From: Eupeodes corollae
Lineage: Eukaryota > Arthropoda > Insecta > Diptera > Syrphidae
Assembly (NCBI RefSeq): GCF_945859685.1
Contig: NC_079147.1
Coordinates: forward strand, 168,375,174 to 168,439,173
Direction of reading: 5' to 3'
Length of the DNA: 64,000 bases
Each line of letters starts with the position of its first letter. Within the stretch, counting starts at the first letter, position 1. The position numbers and the translations under genes are program-made. Under the pieces are notes generated by a model, which was given only the letters and a program-made list of their open reading frames with translations, was not told the origin of the DNA and did no database searches. Below are positions 23,640-35,926 of the stretch, piece by piece.

Positions 23640-24010
23640 GTATGCTGAGTAATGAACAACATTTTTTAAGTTTTTTATCTTCAATCACGTTTGTATCTGG
23701 TGATTGTCTCAATCACTTTTGGACAGTTTTATAGCAACCAGGAATGCATTCTTTCAGTTTTGTACTTGAGATCATTGTCTTGGTAAAATTCAATAACATC
23801 TCTTACCAAGTCTGTCCGCACTAGCATTTAAATTGGTTTTCAGGATATCCAATACCTTTAATAATATATAGCTTTATTACTCGCGATGCAGCAATACATC
23901 CCAAAACCATGACCGAACTACCGACATTCTTAACCATTGCCCTCAATTTTTTTTCTTTCATCTCTGCCAAACATTGACCCTACCATCCGAACTAAGATGA
24001 TTATCAATCA
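23640..24010 (-). pseudogene. Tc1-type transposase fragment (second family)
   Basis: Minus-strand reading gives SSVMVLGCIAASRV, the block around the second catalytic Asp of Tc1 transposases, and then DVIEFYQDNDLKYKTERM, which corresponds to the usual FQQDNDPKHTS block. Ends are not defined. The sequence differs from the Tc1 element at 12421-17191. It sits about 100 bp before the first coding exon of godzilla. Confidence 0.7.
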
Positions 24011-24110
24011 ATAGTTTTTTTTATATATTTCTTGTAATAAATAGTTTATATACGAGTTTTACTTTAATTCACTTTATATACTATACTATGAATACTTTTC
24101 CTATTTTCAG

Positions 24111-24278
24111 GTTTACATCTCTAGCAGATTCACACATGAAATGCGTTCCATTTGTTAAGCTCTTCAAATAAGAGGCATCCGACATCAGTCCTCAAAAGTT
24201 ATTTCAAAACAATCGAATCACATCTTTTTTTGATATTTTTTCTTTAATATTCACCAATTTAAAAAATCCATTTTCAAA
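24111..24278 (+). other. gzl: 5'UTR part of the first coding exon of godzilla
   Basis: The sequence follows a pyrimidine-rich tract and CAG at 24110. ATG codons inside it (for example at 24136 and 24149) are closed by nearby stops, so the start at 24279, which begins a clear signal peptide and has AAA before ATG, is the likely initiation codon. Confidence 0.55.
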
Positions 24279-27200
24279 ATGCCAGCCCAATTTTTATTTA
24301 TCGTGGCATCCTATTGCTTAGCCCAAATAGCGCAGGGGAATATCTTAGTCTATCGAACCCAGTCCAATCAGGTGAGCGATTTTTGGTGAATGTATTGATT
24401 TTTGGATAACATTTAATGAATTTATTTTAATTTGGTTAGTTTTTACAAGAATTTTATGCTTTGCCTGCTCAATTCGGTGCAGAGATACCATCAAATGGAT
24501 TGAATGTATTCGGCATAGAAGGAAGCGATAAGTATGGTTGTAACCCATTAAAAGGACCCCCAACTATTCATCCAAAAGACCTTTATGCTGTTATTATTCA
24601 AAGGTTTTTATTGCAAACAAACTATTTTTTTTAAAAAGATATATATTCAAATAATTTTTTAATTTAGGGGAGATAGTTGCTCCTTTGAAAAAAAAGTACG
24701 AAATGCCCAAGAAGCTGGCTTTAATGCAACAATAATATATAATTCGGTAAACGATGATAATTTGGGTAAGTTAAAGCTCCAATTTATTTATTGGATAAGA
24801 CTGTGAGTAACTTTTAAAAATAGGAAGGGTGAATACTTTGTGAATCTTAACATGAAACATTTTAATTGCTTGAAGTCTATGTTTTTGTTTAAATAGAACC
24901 CATGAGTGCAAAAAACCAAACTGGTATAGATATAGTAGCGGTGTTCGTTGCTTTTTCAACTGGTATAAATCTCATTAATGCGTATTCAAATAGGGAATCG
25001 AGATTGGTAATAAACGATGATCTGCCCTTTAATATCAATACCCAATTAATTCTGCCATTTTCAATACTAATTGGACTGTGTTTTCTGATAATGGTATGTT
25101 TTGCAAAGTGAAGTTAATAACATGAAAAGAGAAATACTAAATAAAATTGTATTGATGCAGATATTCTATATGATATATAAATGTGTCAGAGAAGAGAGAC
25201 GACTTAGACTTCATCGTTTACCAAAAAAAATGCTTAAGAAAATTCCAATAACTAAATTTACCAAAGGCCAACCATACGAAATGTGTGTTATCTGCTTAGA
25301 TGATTTTACTGAAGGCGAAAGACTTCGAGTGCTGCCTTGTGCTCATGGTATGTGTTTTAATGATTTTTGTTTGTATTAATTCTTTTATATAATGGGTGAT
25401 TCTTTCAAAAGCATATCATAGCAATTGCATAGATCCATGGTTAACCAAAAATAAGCGCGTATGCCCAATATGCAAACGGAAGGTTTTTGCGAAGGGCGAA
25501 ACGAGAGCAAGTCGGAGACGGCAGTCTTCATTGGATAGTCTGACAGATACAGACGATGATACAACACCTCTATTACGTCAAGGTGAAAGTACAACAGCAC
25601 CCAATAATCACGGAACCTTTTCTTCAGCCCAAGATGATGAAGAAGCTGCAGGAACAGTTGCTTCAGCCGATGGGGACATTCTGTCATCGGATGATGAAAA
25701 TGGTGGGTTACATTAGTTTGCTCTTATCTAATAATTGTATAATAATGAATTTTGTGTTTTTTGGTTTAAGTACTATTGACCAACGACTCACCCAGTCACA
25801 GTTCAACCCGAGTAAATCCATTTGATCGACAACCGATTTTGCCATCCAATCTAGAAGTTATATTAAATGGCCGGCTCTCTGTTTGGGATTATCCAATTTT
25901 AAGGTGAATATACCAATTTTACTCGAAATTATTCTAGCATTGGTCTTAACATGCTAACTTGTAAAGTGTTATACTTCTTATAAAAGTCTAGGTAGCGTGT
26001 CATGAATTTAACTTACCCTGACCGAAGATATTCTAGATTTTTACTGAATTCTTGGAAGGAAATAATGTTTTTGTTTTCGATTTTAAAACGTAATTATGGA
26101 ATCTCTGTTTTCCTTAAAACAATACATATCGTTATGGTCGTATAAATTAGCCAGACCTTGAACTTTGCCTGATTTATTGTTGGTTCAATTATTTGCGTTA
26201 TAAAAGAAAAACGCTTATCCAATGGTTGATTAAGCTGCCACGCAAGTTAAAAGAGCATTTAAACTAATAGTAGCTAAAATACAAACCAATTGCATATAAA
26301 TTTTAAGATTTTTTTGTTATTTGATAAAATTAAAAAAAAAAAGAATTTCTATGGCTATAATAAAATTATGATGCTTAGAAGATAATTTTATTATTTTTAA
26401 TTTGTACATATTTTGATTAACAAGTCAACATACATTGTCGCAATTAATTATTAGCACAACACGATATTAAAACTTTCAACCTTATTTTAAGCATTTTAGT
26501 TGTGTTACCCACGAAGCTATGCTTACATCGGTGGTTGAAGTTTCATATTTCAATTCATTGGATAAACTATATATATTATATTATTAAACTTACATTTAAT
26601 AATACTATAATTTATAAATAAAATATATATATTTTTGTTTTATATTGAGCGCCCACTTAAGGGGTTCTGAATACTCTTATAATGATTTAACACAGTAATT
26701 AGGAAGGGAGGACAGGATTAGAAAGTCTATATGCTAACCTTTTTTTAATGCACTTTCAACAGTACATGGTTTTTAAAATTTTATTTAAATACTTACTTAC
26801 TTACTTAAGGTGGCGTTACAGTCCTGTGAGGTCACCTTCCACTTCTGCGCGCCACCTGATCCGCGGTCTTCCTTTACTGCGATGTCCTGTGAGTGCGGAT
26901 TCGAAAACTTTCCGGGCCGGAACATTGGTTTCCATGCGCTCTACGTGACCCAGCCATCTTAGTCGTTGGACTTTTACCCTTCTGGCTAAGTCTACGTCGC
27001 TGTACAGCCAGTACAGCTCGTCGATCCATCTTCTCCTCCACTCCCCTTCGATGCATACGGGACCGTAGATCACACGAAGAACTTTTCTCTCGAAGCGAAC
27101 CAAGGTGCTTTCATCCGCTTTTGTCATGGTCAATGCAGGACGAGGATGATAAGGGTCTTATATAGCAACACTTTGGTCCCTCGAGAGAGGACTTTACCAC

Positions 27201-30200
27201 TCAATTGCTTTCTTAGTCCAAAGAAACAGCGGTTAGCAAGAGTTATTCTGCGTTTGATCTCAGCGCTGGTGTTGTTTTCTGCGTTTACAGCTCAGCCTAG
27301 GTAGACGAAGTCCTTGACTACCTCAAAGTTACGTCTGTCGATTGTGATGTTTTGACCAAAACGTCGGTGTTGTATGTCCTTTCTAGACGACAGCATGTAC
27401 TTTGTTTTGCCTTCATTAACCGTTAAACCCATTTTTGCCGCCACTGCCTCAATACTCACTAAAGCCCCATTGACATCACGCTGAGTTCTTCCGATTATGT
27501 CAATGTCATCAGCATATGCCAGTAATTGGACAGACATTTGAAAGATAGTGCCTCTAGTGTTGACGTTTGAGCTCTGCACTATTCTTTCAAGCACAATGTT
27601 AAAAAAAATCGCATGACAGCGCATCATCTTGTCTAAAACCTTTTTTGACATCGAAAGGTTCTGTTAAGTTGTTTCCAACCTTTATGGAGCAGCAAGAATT
27701 CTCCAAGGTCATCCTGCACAAACGGAAGAGTTTGGCAGGGGTGCCAAAACTAGACATGGCTCTATACAGCTCGTTCCTGTAGATGCTGTCATATGCGGCC
27801 TTGAAATCGATGAAAAGATGGTGGATGTCGATTTGGTGTTCTTGGGTTTTTTCCAGGATCTGCCGTAGTGTGAATATTTGATCAACTGTGGACTTTCCTG
27901 GTCTAAAACCACACTGATAAGGACCTATCAGGTTGTTGACGATGGGCTTTAGACGTTCACATATTACGGCAGAGAAGATTTTACAGGCGATGTTAAGTAG
28001 ACTGATTCCTTTATAGATAGTGCAGTTTAGAGGGTCTCCTTTTTACAGGATCGGGCAAACAATACTGAGGTTCCATTCATCGGGCATGCTTTCTTCCGAC
28101 CATATACATTACAGATAAGTTGGTGCATGCTCCTAACCAACTTATCTCCAGCTGCTTTAAAGAGCTCGGCATTCAAGCCATCCGCTGCAGCGGCTTTATT
28201 AGACTTCAACTTAGATATGGAAATCTTTACTTTGTCTAAGTCGGGAGGACGGGATTGTTGGCTTTCGTCTTCTATATTGAATGGATCATCCTGTCTGACA
28301 GCGGAATTCAGTTCTTCGTCGCCGTTATACAGTCTGCAGAAGTGGTCCTTCCATATCCTCAGCATTGAATGCGGTTCTACTATGATATTTCCACTTTCGT
28401 CTTTGCAGCCTTCGGTTCTAGGTTTATGTACCTGTGAATTTCGTTTCACCTGTTCATAAAACTTTCGAACCTCATTCCTGCTTTTATACCTCTCAACATC
28501 TTCGACCGCACGCTTCTCATGCCCTCTCTTTTTCCTTCTGAAAAGTCGGCGTTCCTCTCGCCTCTTCTGCTCATTGAGCTCACGAGCAGCTCTCGTCCTT
28601 TTATGCAGCGCCGCTTTGCGTGCCTTTGCGTGGCGATCTCTGGCGATTGTAGCCGTTCGACGTTGTACCTTCTCCCAGTGACTCCCTGTTTTGCCTTGGG
28701 TCTGGAAATCCGAAGTGCTACCTTGGCTACTACGAGGTAGTGGTCCGAGTCGATGTTAGCTCCTCGGAAACTTCGTACATACATAATGCTGGAAGCGTGT
28801 CTGGCGTCGATCGCAATATGGTCAATCTGGTTGACGGTAGATTGATCTGGAGAGGTCCAAGTTCCTTTGTGGATGTTGAGGTGTGGAAAACGAGTACTGA
28901 CTACCATGACGTTTCGCCCCGCAGCAAAACCTATGAGCCTGAATCCATTGTCGGAAGTGTTGTCGTGCAGGCTGTTCTTCCTGATTATTCCACCAAAGAT
29001 GTCTTCCCTTCCTAGCTTGGCTTTAAAATCGCCCAGGACTATTTTAATATCTTAGCTAGGGCACTGCTCATATGTTTTGTCTAGGAGCTCGAAGAACATA
29101 TCTTTGGTGTTGTCGTCTTTCTCTTCTGTGGGGGCGTGCGCGCATATCAGGCTAATGTTGCTGAATTTAGCCTTGATGCGTATGGTTAAGAGGCGCTCAT
29201 TGATGCACCTATAGCTCAAAACTTCTTACCTAAGTCTGGCTCCAATGACGAAGCCGCATCCAAATAAGCGCTGTTGGTTTTCGTGGTAGCAGTCACCATA
29301 GTAAATATCGCAGTTTTTCATCCTCTTTTTTTTTATTTTATTTAAATAGAACAATTTTAATTTCTTTTTATATTTTTTAAAGTTACGGATATTTTTAAGG
29401 TTTGTAGTTAGTCGGTTCATAATTGATGATATCGTATAGTTTAGTTGTCGTTTTCCGTAGTTTTTATACATCATCGGTATTTCAAGTAGACTGAGCACAT
29501 TTTCTATTATTTTTAGAATATGTTTAATAGGTTGCTGGGATTTTAAATATACAAAGTATTCAAGAACTGCTGTCATTATAACATCAATTTTAGATTGTTT
29601 TTATTAAAGATTCTTGAAATCTTCCTCTGTAGATTAACAAGTTAATCTGTATCCGTTTTCGATGTTATTGTTAATCCGTGGTATTTCATTGATTTAACTA
29701 ATTCAATGGCATCATTATTTTTTAAATTCGGACATTCAGGATTTTAAAAGAAAATAATAACTGATTCCTTTAGTTTTTCTGGTGCATAATTTTCGTTTTG
29801 ATTGCGTTCATGACTTATCCAAAGTCGTGGCACGGATCGTTGTAGAATTCGTGGTTTCAAGACATATGTTTCATCGTCTGAATATGAACAAACTGTGATT
29901 TTCTTAAAAATTCGTAGAAGAGCATCCGTAAACAGTAAAAAACAAGAACCGGACTCATGACTATATAAATTTCCAAACTTTAACTTTAAATTTTCTTCCA
30001 ATGAAATAGCTCTCAATCCATTTCAAAAGAGGTCGAAAATGCCAATTTTGTAATGGACATCCAAAAGTTTATCGTGACTCAACGTTCCAAATGCCTTGCT
30101 GAAGTCCACGAACATGACCAATACGTGAACGTGATGGTTTTATTGATTGATTTTTTTGAGACTCATTACAGAATTCAATAAGAAGTCTTTCGTACTTTTT

Positions 30201-33200
30201 CGGTTTTGAAAAACATAGAAGTAGATTTGCATTAAGTTTTATAACTCAGATTTCGAAGTGTATTATTAATTTAAAGTTCATCAGCTTCTTCTACATACAA
30301 TTGATTGGGAAAGTGTTTTTACAAGGGCTGTATTGATGTTTTTATATTATAGATTATAGATATAGTTTATTATGAACAAATCTTCCATAAATCTTAACAG
30401 TTTTGCTTAAAAAGGAATTTTAGTTACAGTTGTGTTCAGTCACATCTTCAAAAATAATTGTTAAATAATACGGAGGCATACAAATTACCCCAAACAAAGT
30501 GACCACTGATGCAATCGAAAATCAGTTCTTAATATGCATAACCATAGCAACTCAACTCAAATATAGAAAATAATAGATACAAGCCGTAGTACCCGTGGCA
30601 TGATGGTTAGTGCGTTGGACTGTCGTGTCTTGGGTTCAATCCCTGCCTGTGCCACCTTAATTTAAAAAAAATTAATTTTCGCGGGTACTGCCTCTTGCGA
30701 GGAATTGACAAATCCTTCAAAAGTAATTCTTGTCATGAAAAAGTGCTTTCTCAAACTAGCCGTTCGGATTCGGCCTTAAATTGTAGGTTCCTTCCATTCC
30801 TGACAACAGTACTCGCACACAGGAATGGTTGAGAGTTGTAAGTCACTAGGCCCTGGTTCACAACGGATTGTTGCGCCACCCCATTTTGATGTTGCCGCAG
30901 CTATTTTATGAACATAAATATTTAATTATATTGGCCCTGACAGTTAAACTTTTTTTTATGTAAATACAGTAATTCTTAAAGTTAAATTTAGTTTCAAACA
31001 CAATGCAAACAAATTTCAAACAATTTGCATTTTTTTGGGTATAAAATTTGTTGAGCCCGAGTAGTTACTCTATTAAAGGAAAACATCTATAATCAAAGAA
31101 AAAATACATTCCAGGTAGGTAGGTAGAAATGGCGATCTCAAGGCAACCTAGCCTGAGATCTGATTATGGTTTCACTTTCTCTTTGGTCACTACAGCTACG
31201 CAAATGGTGTTGTAAGAGATACCCAACTTCTCTGCATGAACTCCTATAGGCCAATGTCCGGTACAAACCGCAACAATCCTGGCTATGTCTTGCCTTGGCC
31301 TGCATAAAAGATTGTTTGTACGGGTTTTGTTATAGGTGGGCCTAGGAAGATATAATGCAGTTGGGTAAATTGCTCCACCTTCGGTTTGATTCAGTTTGGT
31401 AGATAGAAAAGATTTTACCCTTCATAGCACCAAGAAGAATGTTAACCATTTCCGCAAGTGAGCTATGAAGAGCCGATCCTTGCCAGGCTAGCTCGTCAGC
31501 CCGTTCATTTGACTTTGACAGCTGCCTGACTGTCTGTAAAGATAGCCACATTTCGGTTTTGGCTTGGGTTTTGTTTAAGTATCTTACATGCCTCCCTTAT
31601 TGCCAGCAGTTCAGCCTGAAAAACGCTAGCAAAGTCAGGAAGCCTAAAGGATTTGGCTACATTTTGGGACTCAGAAAACATCCCAGAACCAACACCGCAC
31701 TCCATCTTTGAGCCGTCAGTAAAGATGGTTGTGTCGAAACCTATCCACACGATGTCATCCTCCCAATCTTCTCTCGATGGGAAAATATCCTTAAAACCCT
31801 TACTAAGATTCAAAATAGGAGTGCAGTAGTCAGTGTCTACCGAGATAATATCCGAGGGAATTAATTTCGTAGTGTTGCTGTGACCATAAGGTTTTGACAA
31901 CCAGCTATTTGATTCCTTCAGCCTAATAGCGCTGCAGGAATAATAAAAAGGTCGATTGGTAGAAGATCCAAAATAACGTTTAAGGCGTCCGTTGGGCAAG
32001 TACGCATGGCCCCTGTGGTCCCCACGCAAGCTGTTCTCTGAACCTTCTTTAGCTTATTAATGTTATAGACTTCGCTAAGAGCAGGCCACCACACAATCGA
32101 ACCATATGTTAAGATAGGGCGTACTACGGCTGTGTACGTCCATAAAATCATCTTCGACTGCAGTCCCCACTTTTTGCCGAAAGTTTTGCTGCAGGCGTAG
32201 AAAGCAACACAGGCCTTCTTAACCCGTACTTAAATATTTAGTTTCCAGTTTAGTTTAGGGTCGAGTATAACTCCCAAATATTTTGCAGTGGAAGACAATG
32301 ATTTGACCGTTGAGTCGATGTAGCGTGAAGGGCGGTACTTTAGTTTTGGTGGTAAAGAGCAACAGTTCAGTTTTACTTTGGTTAACTTCTAGTCCACAAC
32401 TAGTGGCCCACTTGCTAACTTTCTTCAAAGCTGACTCCGTGATTTCACTAATTACAGAGGTGTACTTTCCTGACACCAATAGCACCAAATCATCCGCGTA
32501 GGCTACCGCCTTCACTCCACATCTCTCTAATTAAACGAGAATTGTATTCATGACCAGAAACCATAGAAGAGGCGAAAGAACACCACCCTGGGGTGTTCCC
32601 CTACTCACGTGTTTTGTTGTGATTGTATTGCCTAGAGAGGCTCGAATCTTCCTACCACTGAGCATGGAAATAATCCATTCTCGAATGAAGTCTTCTACAC
32701 CGAACTTAACGAGCGATTCTTCTATGGATTCTGTAAGGACGTTGTTAAAAGCACCTTCTATGTCTAGGAAGGTGGCAAGAGTAAATTCTTTATAATGGAT
32801 TGTTTGTTCTACAGTACGCACTACCTCATGGAGGGCAGTCTCCGTAGATTTGCCCTTAAGATAAGCATGCTGAGAGCTTTCGAGAGGTCGTCCAACTAGG
32901 ATTTCTCTAATATGTTTATCAAGAATGCGCTCCAAGGTTTTAAGCACAAAAGATGTTAAGCTTATTGGTCTGAAATCCTTCGCGGATTCGTGACCTCACC
33001 TACCCACTTTCGGGATAAAAACTACTTTGGCCTGTCTCCACGACATGAGCACATGTTTGAGAAGGAGACATCCTTTGAAAATTTGTTCCAGCCATGGAGC
33101 TGCCACATCATGCAACTTTTGAAGCATAACTGGCAGTATGCCATCCATGCCTGGGGATTTATATGGAGAAAAAGTATTGATGGCCCACAAAATTTTTTCT

Positions 33201-35926
33201 CTGGTTATGACGGAATTGACTTGCTCCATATGAGCTACGTTTATCTCTGTGGTTTCAAGCGATTCGGGGTTATAACTCTCGCTGGAGAGGCTGTCCAGCT
33301 TCCATCAGGCTTTTTTAGAAATGAAGAATTACAATGTTCCTTCGATAAAACTTTGCTGAGCCTTGCAGAGTCCTTTATGTCTTCGATTGATTGACAGTAT
33401 TCTCTCCAGCCTTGTCTTTTGGCTGATGACAGGGCTTGCTTGTAAATTTTAAGAGAGTCTTTATACGGTTGGTAAAACTTATATTTGTGGCAGATATTGG
33501 AAATTGTCCTCGTCATTTTCCTAAGACTGGACAGTTCTTCATTCCACCACGAAGGAAGGGTTTTACGGCTATATTTAAAAGGGCAAGAGACTCTAAAAGC
33601 TTTACTTATAGAAGTTTCAAAGGTTTTCACCTTTGATTCAAGGTCTCCTATCGATTCAGTGAGATTCGGTAAGTTGCTTAGTTTGGAATTCGCAATTTGA
33701 CTGAATTTTGTCCAGTCAGTTCTTTTGGGATCCAGAATCCACTTGTGATCCGAAAACGAATTCAAAGGGGAAACTCTCCAATTCTCCACTAATAAATTAC
33801 GGTTGTTTACTAAAGTAACATCAAGCACATCCTCCCATCCATCATAATTTTCCGAGCTCGGAAAGACGAAAGTGGGAGTATTGCCTCTGTTAGAAATGGT
33901 CATATTATTTTCAATAATGAAATCAAAAAGTGACTCACCTCGTTCTTTGATCACAGAACTTCCCCAAAGGCTATGCCGAGCATTTGCGTCGCCTCGATCA
34001 GAAGATTTGCCTTTTTGTTGTTAGCTTCGGTTATGATTTTGCACAACTGCTCCGGAGGTGATGGTGCATTATGGGCAGAGTAAAAAGAGGCCATCAGCAA
34101 ACCCTGTGTATTCTTGTCTTCAAATCTGACAACTGTCAGATCGGGAGTGCTAAAATTTGGACATAAAAAACCTTTTAAATGTTTCTTAGCTAAAATACAA
34201 GTTCTGGGATTACCTTGGTCTTGATCTGCGGTTTTATAAAATAGGTCGTAATGGTTGTCTTGGAGGCCTCGCACCTTGAGGCCGTTTATCCACAGTTCTT
34301 GGATAACGCCTATGTCGAAGTTTCCCTCCTTAAGGAAAACTCTTAGATCATCTGAAGCGCACTTAGAGTGCTTCAGATTAATCTGGATGACCTTCAGCGC
34401 GTTTTTAATTATTTTTAGCTGCAGAGCTGGGGCCCGGCAACTCGCTGGGGATCTCGACTCCGCTTATAACATCGTCATCCTCGACGTTGTCATCAGCTTT
34501 GTCGGTGTCTGTTCCCTGACTCTGCAGAATTTTAATTTTGGCATTCCTTATGCCAAAACTAAGTTTGAATTCGGCCTTTTTGAGAGCCCCTAGACTCTCC
34601 TCGCTAATGCTCAGAAGGTAAGAGGCGCTGGTCTTCTGCTTTAACAAAAGCCCAATCATGCATGGGGACCAGCGGATTTTGCCTCTGAAGACCGCGGATC
34701 AGGTTCTGTCCGCTTGGCTTTATGCTCATGAGCGGCAACCAAATGCGAGCCTTCGGTTGTCTAGTGATGTCCTTAGCTGGGATAAGCTTGAGCTTCAAGC
34801 CCTCCCAGTCATTGCTAGCTTAGCAATGCTTTCACTAAGGAAATCCCTAGAAAACCTGTCCGCACACTTAATTACCCTATGCCCCCTGAGCATCTCGCCA
34901 GAGTCAAAACCAGGGTAGGGGTTCTCACTGTTTGTTATAGTGTATGAAAACACCATCTCAGAGAGCTTGCCCTCGATAGAGTTCCACACGTTCAGCAGAC
35001 CTTTGCTGTTTGTGGAGAGGTCATCCACAACTGCTACGTGGAGGTCATCCCTGACAATCTCACTAAGAGTACGCAGTTGCGCTGCTCCAGAAGATGGTGC
35101 TTTCACTGGCTTTGTCCGGTCGTCAAGCTTGCTCTTTTTCTGAGACGTGCAGATCTCTACATGAGATCTGTTTCGCTTTACGGTCTTTTCTCGGCTGGCC
35201 AGAAGATTGTTGTATTCATCAACAACCTTCTGGTACTTTATTTGATCTTGGGCGTCCGAACAAGACGCGCATGCGCAACGGACGCACGACACAGGGGGAC
35301 CTTCCCCAACGAAAGTTCACTGACAACTGGAAATATTGATTTTGTGTATCAAAAAAATCACGTTAGATCCTTTTTTATAGAATTAATAAAAAATAAACTT
35401 GCTTAAATAAATATTAAAAGATTTATAAAAACATACAAACATTTTTTCTTACAGGCTTTTCCGCAGACGATCATCGAATTCAATTAGTATAGCAGCGCCA
35501 CCAATGGTCATACGAAGTAGTACTACAATGCCACGCTCACGTTCAGAGCCAAATGCCCCTATAAATGGTGCAAATACTTCTTCAGCTGCAGCCAGTAGTA
35601 GTATCCGAGTAGGATCACATCCAACCTCGAACAATATTCTAAATCCAAATCTAAGTGGCTCATTTAAAGAAGATGATGAAATGGAAGCACACCAGAGTAT
35701 TTATGAACCGATTTCAACCCAAACACCGTCCGCTGGAGCATCAACCACAGACTTAATGGGGATAACTATAATGGGAAGTAGTTCAAGACAAACATCTGAC
35801 CAACTAAATGGTCAACAAGATTCTGTATTTATTCAAACTCCATCCCAGGGTGGCATCGGTGTAGTTGCTCTTCCCAATACAAATCACCGCAATCCATATG
35901 TTCAGAATCGTCAATACTTCACTTGA
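24279..35926 (+). CDS. gzl: Godzilla/RNF13-RNF167-type PA-TM-RING E3 ubiquitin ligase
   Basis: Eight coding exons: 24279-24371, 24440-24603, 24668-24765, 24897-25093, 25161-25347, 25412-25702, 25771-25903, 35455-35926. They total 1635 nt, exactly 544 codons plus TGA, every junction GT-AG and phase-compatible. The protein has a signal peptide (1-20, MPAQFLFIVASYCLAQIAQG), a luminal protease-associated domain (about 22-150, with GCNPLKGPP and IIQRGDSCSFEKKVRNAQ), a transmembrane segment (about 169-190), a RING-H2 finger (226-267: CVICLDDF, CAHAYHSNC, CPIC; C3H2C3 pattern) and a Ser-rich cytosolic tail. Known for this family: membrane-anchored E3 ligases of endosomes/lysosomes that ubiquitinate trafficking factors; Drosophila Godzilla acts in endosomal trafficking. 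The last intron (25904-35454) is swollen by two LINEs. The tail after the RING is specific to flies and not interpretable. Orthology to gzl is inferred from domain order. Confidence 0.92.
26792..29334 (-). mobile_element. RTE-like LINE copy B, 5'-truncated
   Basis: Flanked by a 14-bp target duplication ATTTTATTTAAATA (26778-26791 and 29335-29348). About 2.5 kb, very similar to copy A, with the 3' (CTTA) repeat at 26792-26805. Minus-strand reading: endonuclease pieces near 29320-28680 (NCDIYYGDCYHENQQRLFGC, SDHYLVVAKVALR), linker, RT start ISKLKSNKAAAADGLNAELF near 28180, LLAYADDIDIIGRTQRDVN at about 27500 with intact YADD, FVYLG, then RVIYGPVCIEGEWRRR and VQRLRWLGHVERME near 27060-26930. Copy B lacks about 200 bp present in A (14880-15077) and the first part of the endonuclease. 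It lacks the 278-bp insertion of A. Frames are broken at several places. Confidence 0.88.
29350..30310 (-). pseudogene. LINE K fragment
   Basis: Minus-strand reading around 30120-30060 gives LVMFVDFSKAFGTLSHDKLL, RT motif A, followed at 30016-29744 by pieces resembling the region around motif B and the YADD box (FKKITVCSYSDDETYVL, where YADD appears as YSDD). The 29580-29350 frame (EYFVYLKSQQPIKHILKII, then LEIPMMYKNYGKRQLNY) resembles a LINE C-terminus. Copy B of the RTE-like LINE inserted at its edge. Confidence 0.55.
30586..30895 (+). mobile_element. tRNA-derived SINE, copy 2
   Basis: Head ACCCGTGGCATGATGGTTAG with TGGTTAGTGCGTTGG in A-box position and GGGTTCAATCCC as B box about 35 bp later, the spacing of an RNA polymerase III type 2 promoter. 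The body has CTTGCGAGGAATTGACAAAT and GTTCGGATTCGGCC. The end GCCCTGGTTCACAACGG..TTGCGCCACC is followed by a short ATTTTGATG tail. Nearly identical to copy 3 at 40642. Confidence 0.85.
31110..35340 (-). mobile_element. R1/LOA-like LINE E with ORF1, endonuclease, RT and RNase H
   Basis: Almost full length. On the minus strand: ORF1 from 35292 (MSCVRCACASCSDAQDQIKY), continuing through frameshifts to 34405; ORF2 endonuclease from about 34400 (VIQINLKHSKCASDDL, DIGVIQELWINGLK, DANARHSLWGSS at 33990, FSDHKWI at 33750); RT from 33229 (INTFSPYKSPGMDGILP, WRQAKVVFIPKVG, LKTLERILDKHIRE, FLDIEGAFNNV, SRGTPQGGVLSPLLWFLVMN, AVAYADDLVLLV); and an RNase H domain at 31740-31440 (FTDGSKMECGVGSGMF, FQAELLAIREACK, IFTDSQAAVK, ERADELAWQGS), retaining the D-E-D-D pattern. 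The 3' end on the plus strand is AGGTAGGTAGGTAG. At least eight frame breaks make it non-functional. No target duplication was found. Confidence 0.87.

Larger units (their letters stand above)
9664..24110 (+). other. gzl: Candidate first intron of godzilla, filled with transposons
   Basis: If the upstream exon is real this is a 14.4-kb intron holding a LINE fragment in sense orientation (10525-12090) and, in antisense, a Tc1 element with a nested RTE-like LINE, two further LINEs, another RTE fragment and a second Tc1 fragment, plus one SINE. It ends with a pyrimidine-rich tract and CAG at 24110. About 9700-10500 holds no recognisable gene. Confidence 0.35.
25904..35454 (+). other. gzl: Last intron of godzilla, 9.55 kb
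   Basis: Donor AG/GTGAAT at 25904 and acceptor TTTTTTCTTACAG at 35454 are supported by the reading frame on both sides. The intron carries RTE-like LINE B (26792-29334), a LINE K fragment (29350-30310), SINE copy 2 and LINE E (31110-35340). All LINEs are antisense to the gene. Stretches 25904-26777 and 30896-31109 show no gene. Confidence 0.85.

Noticed and set aside
31110..35340. A target duplication for LINE E
   Set aside because: Flanks near 31105 and 35340 were compared and no convincing match longer than a few bases was found.
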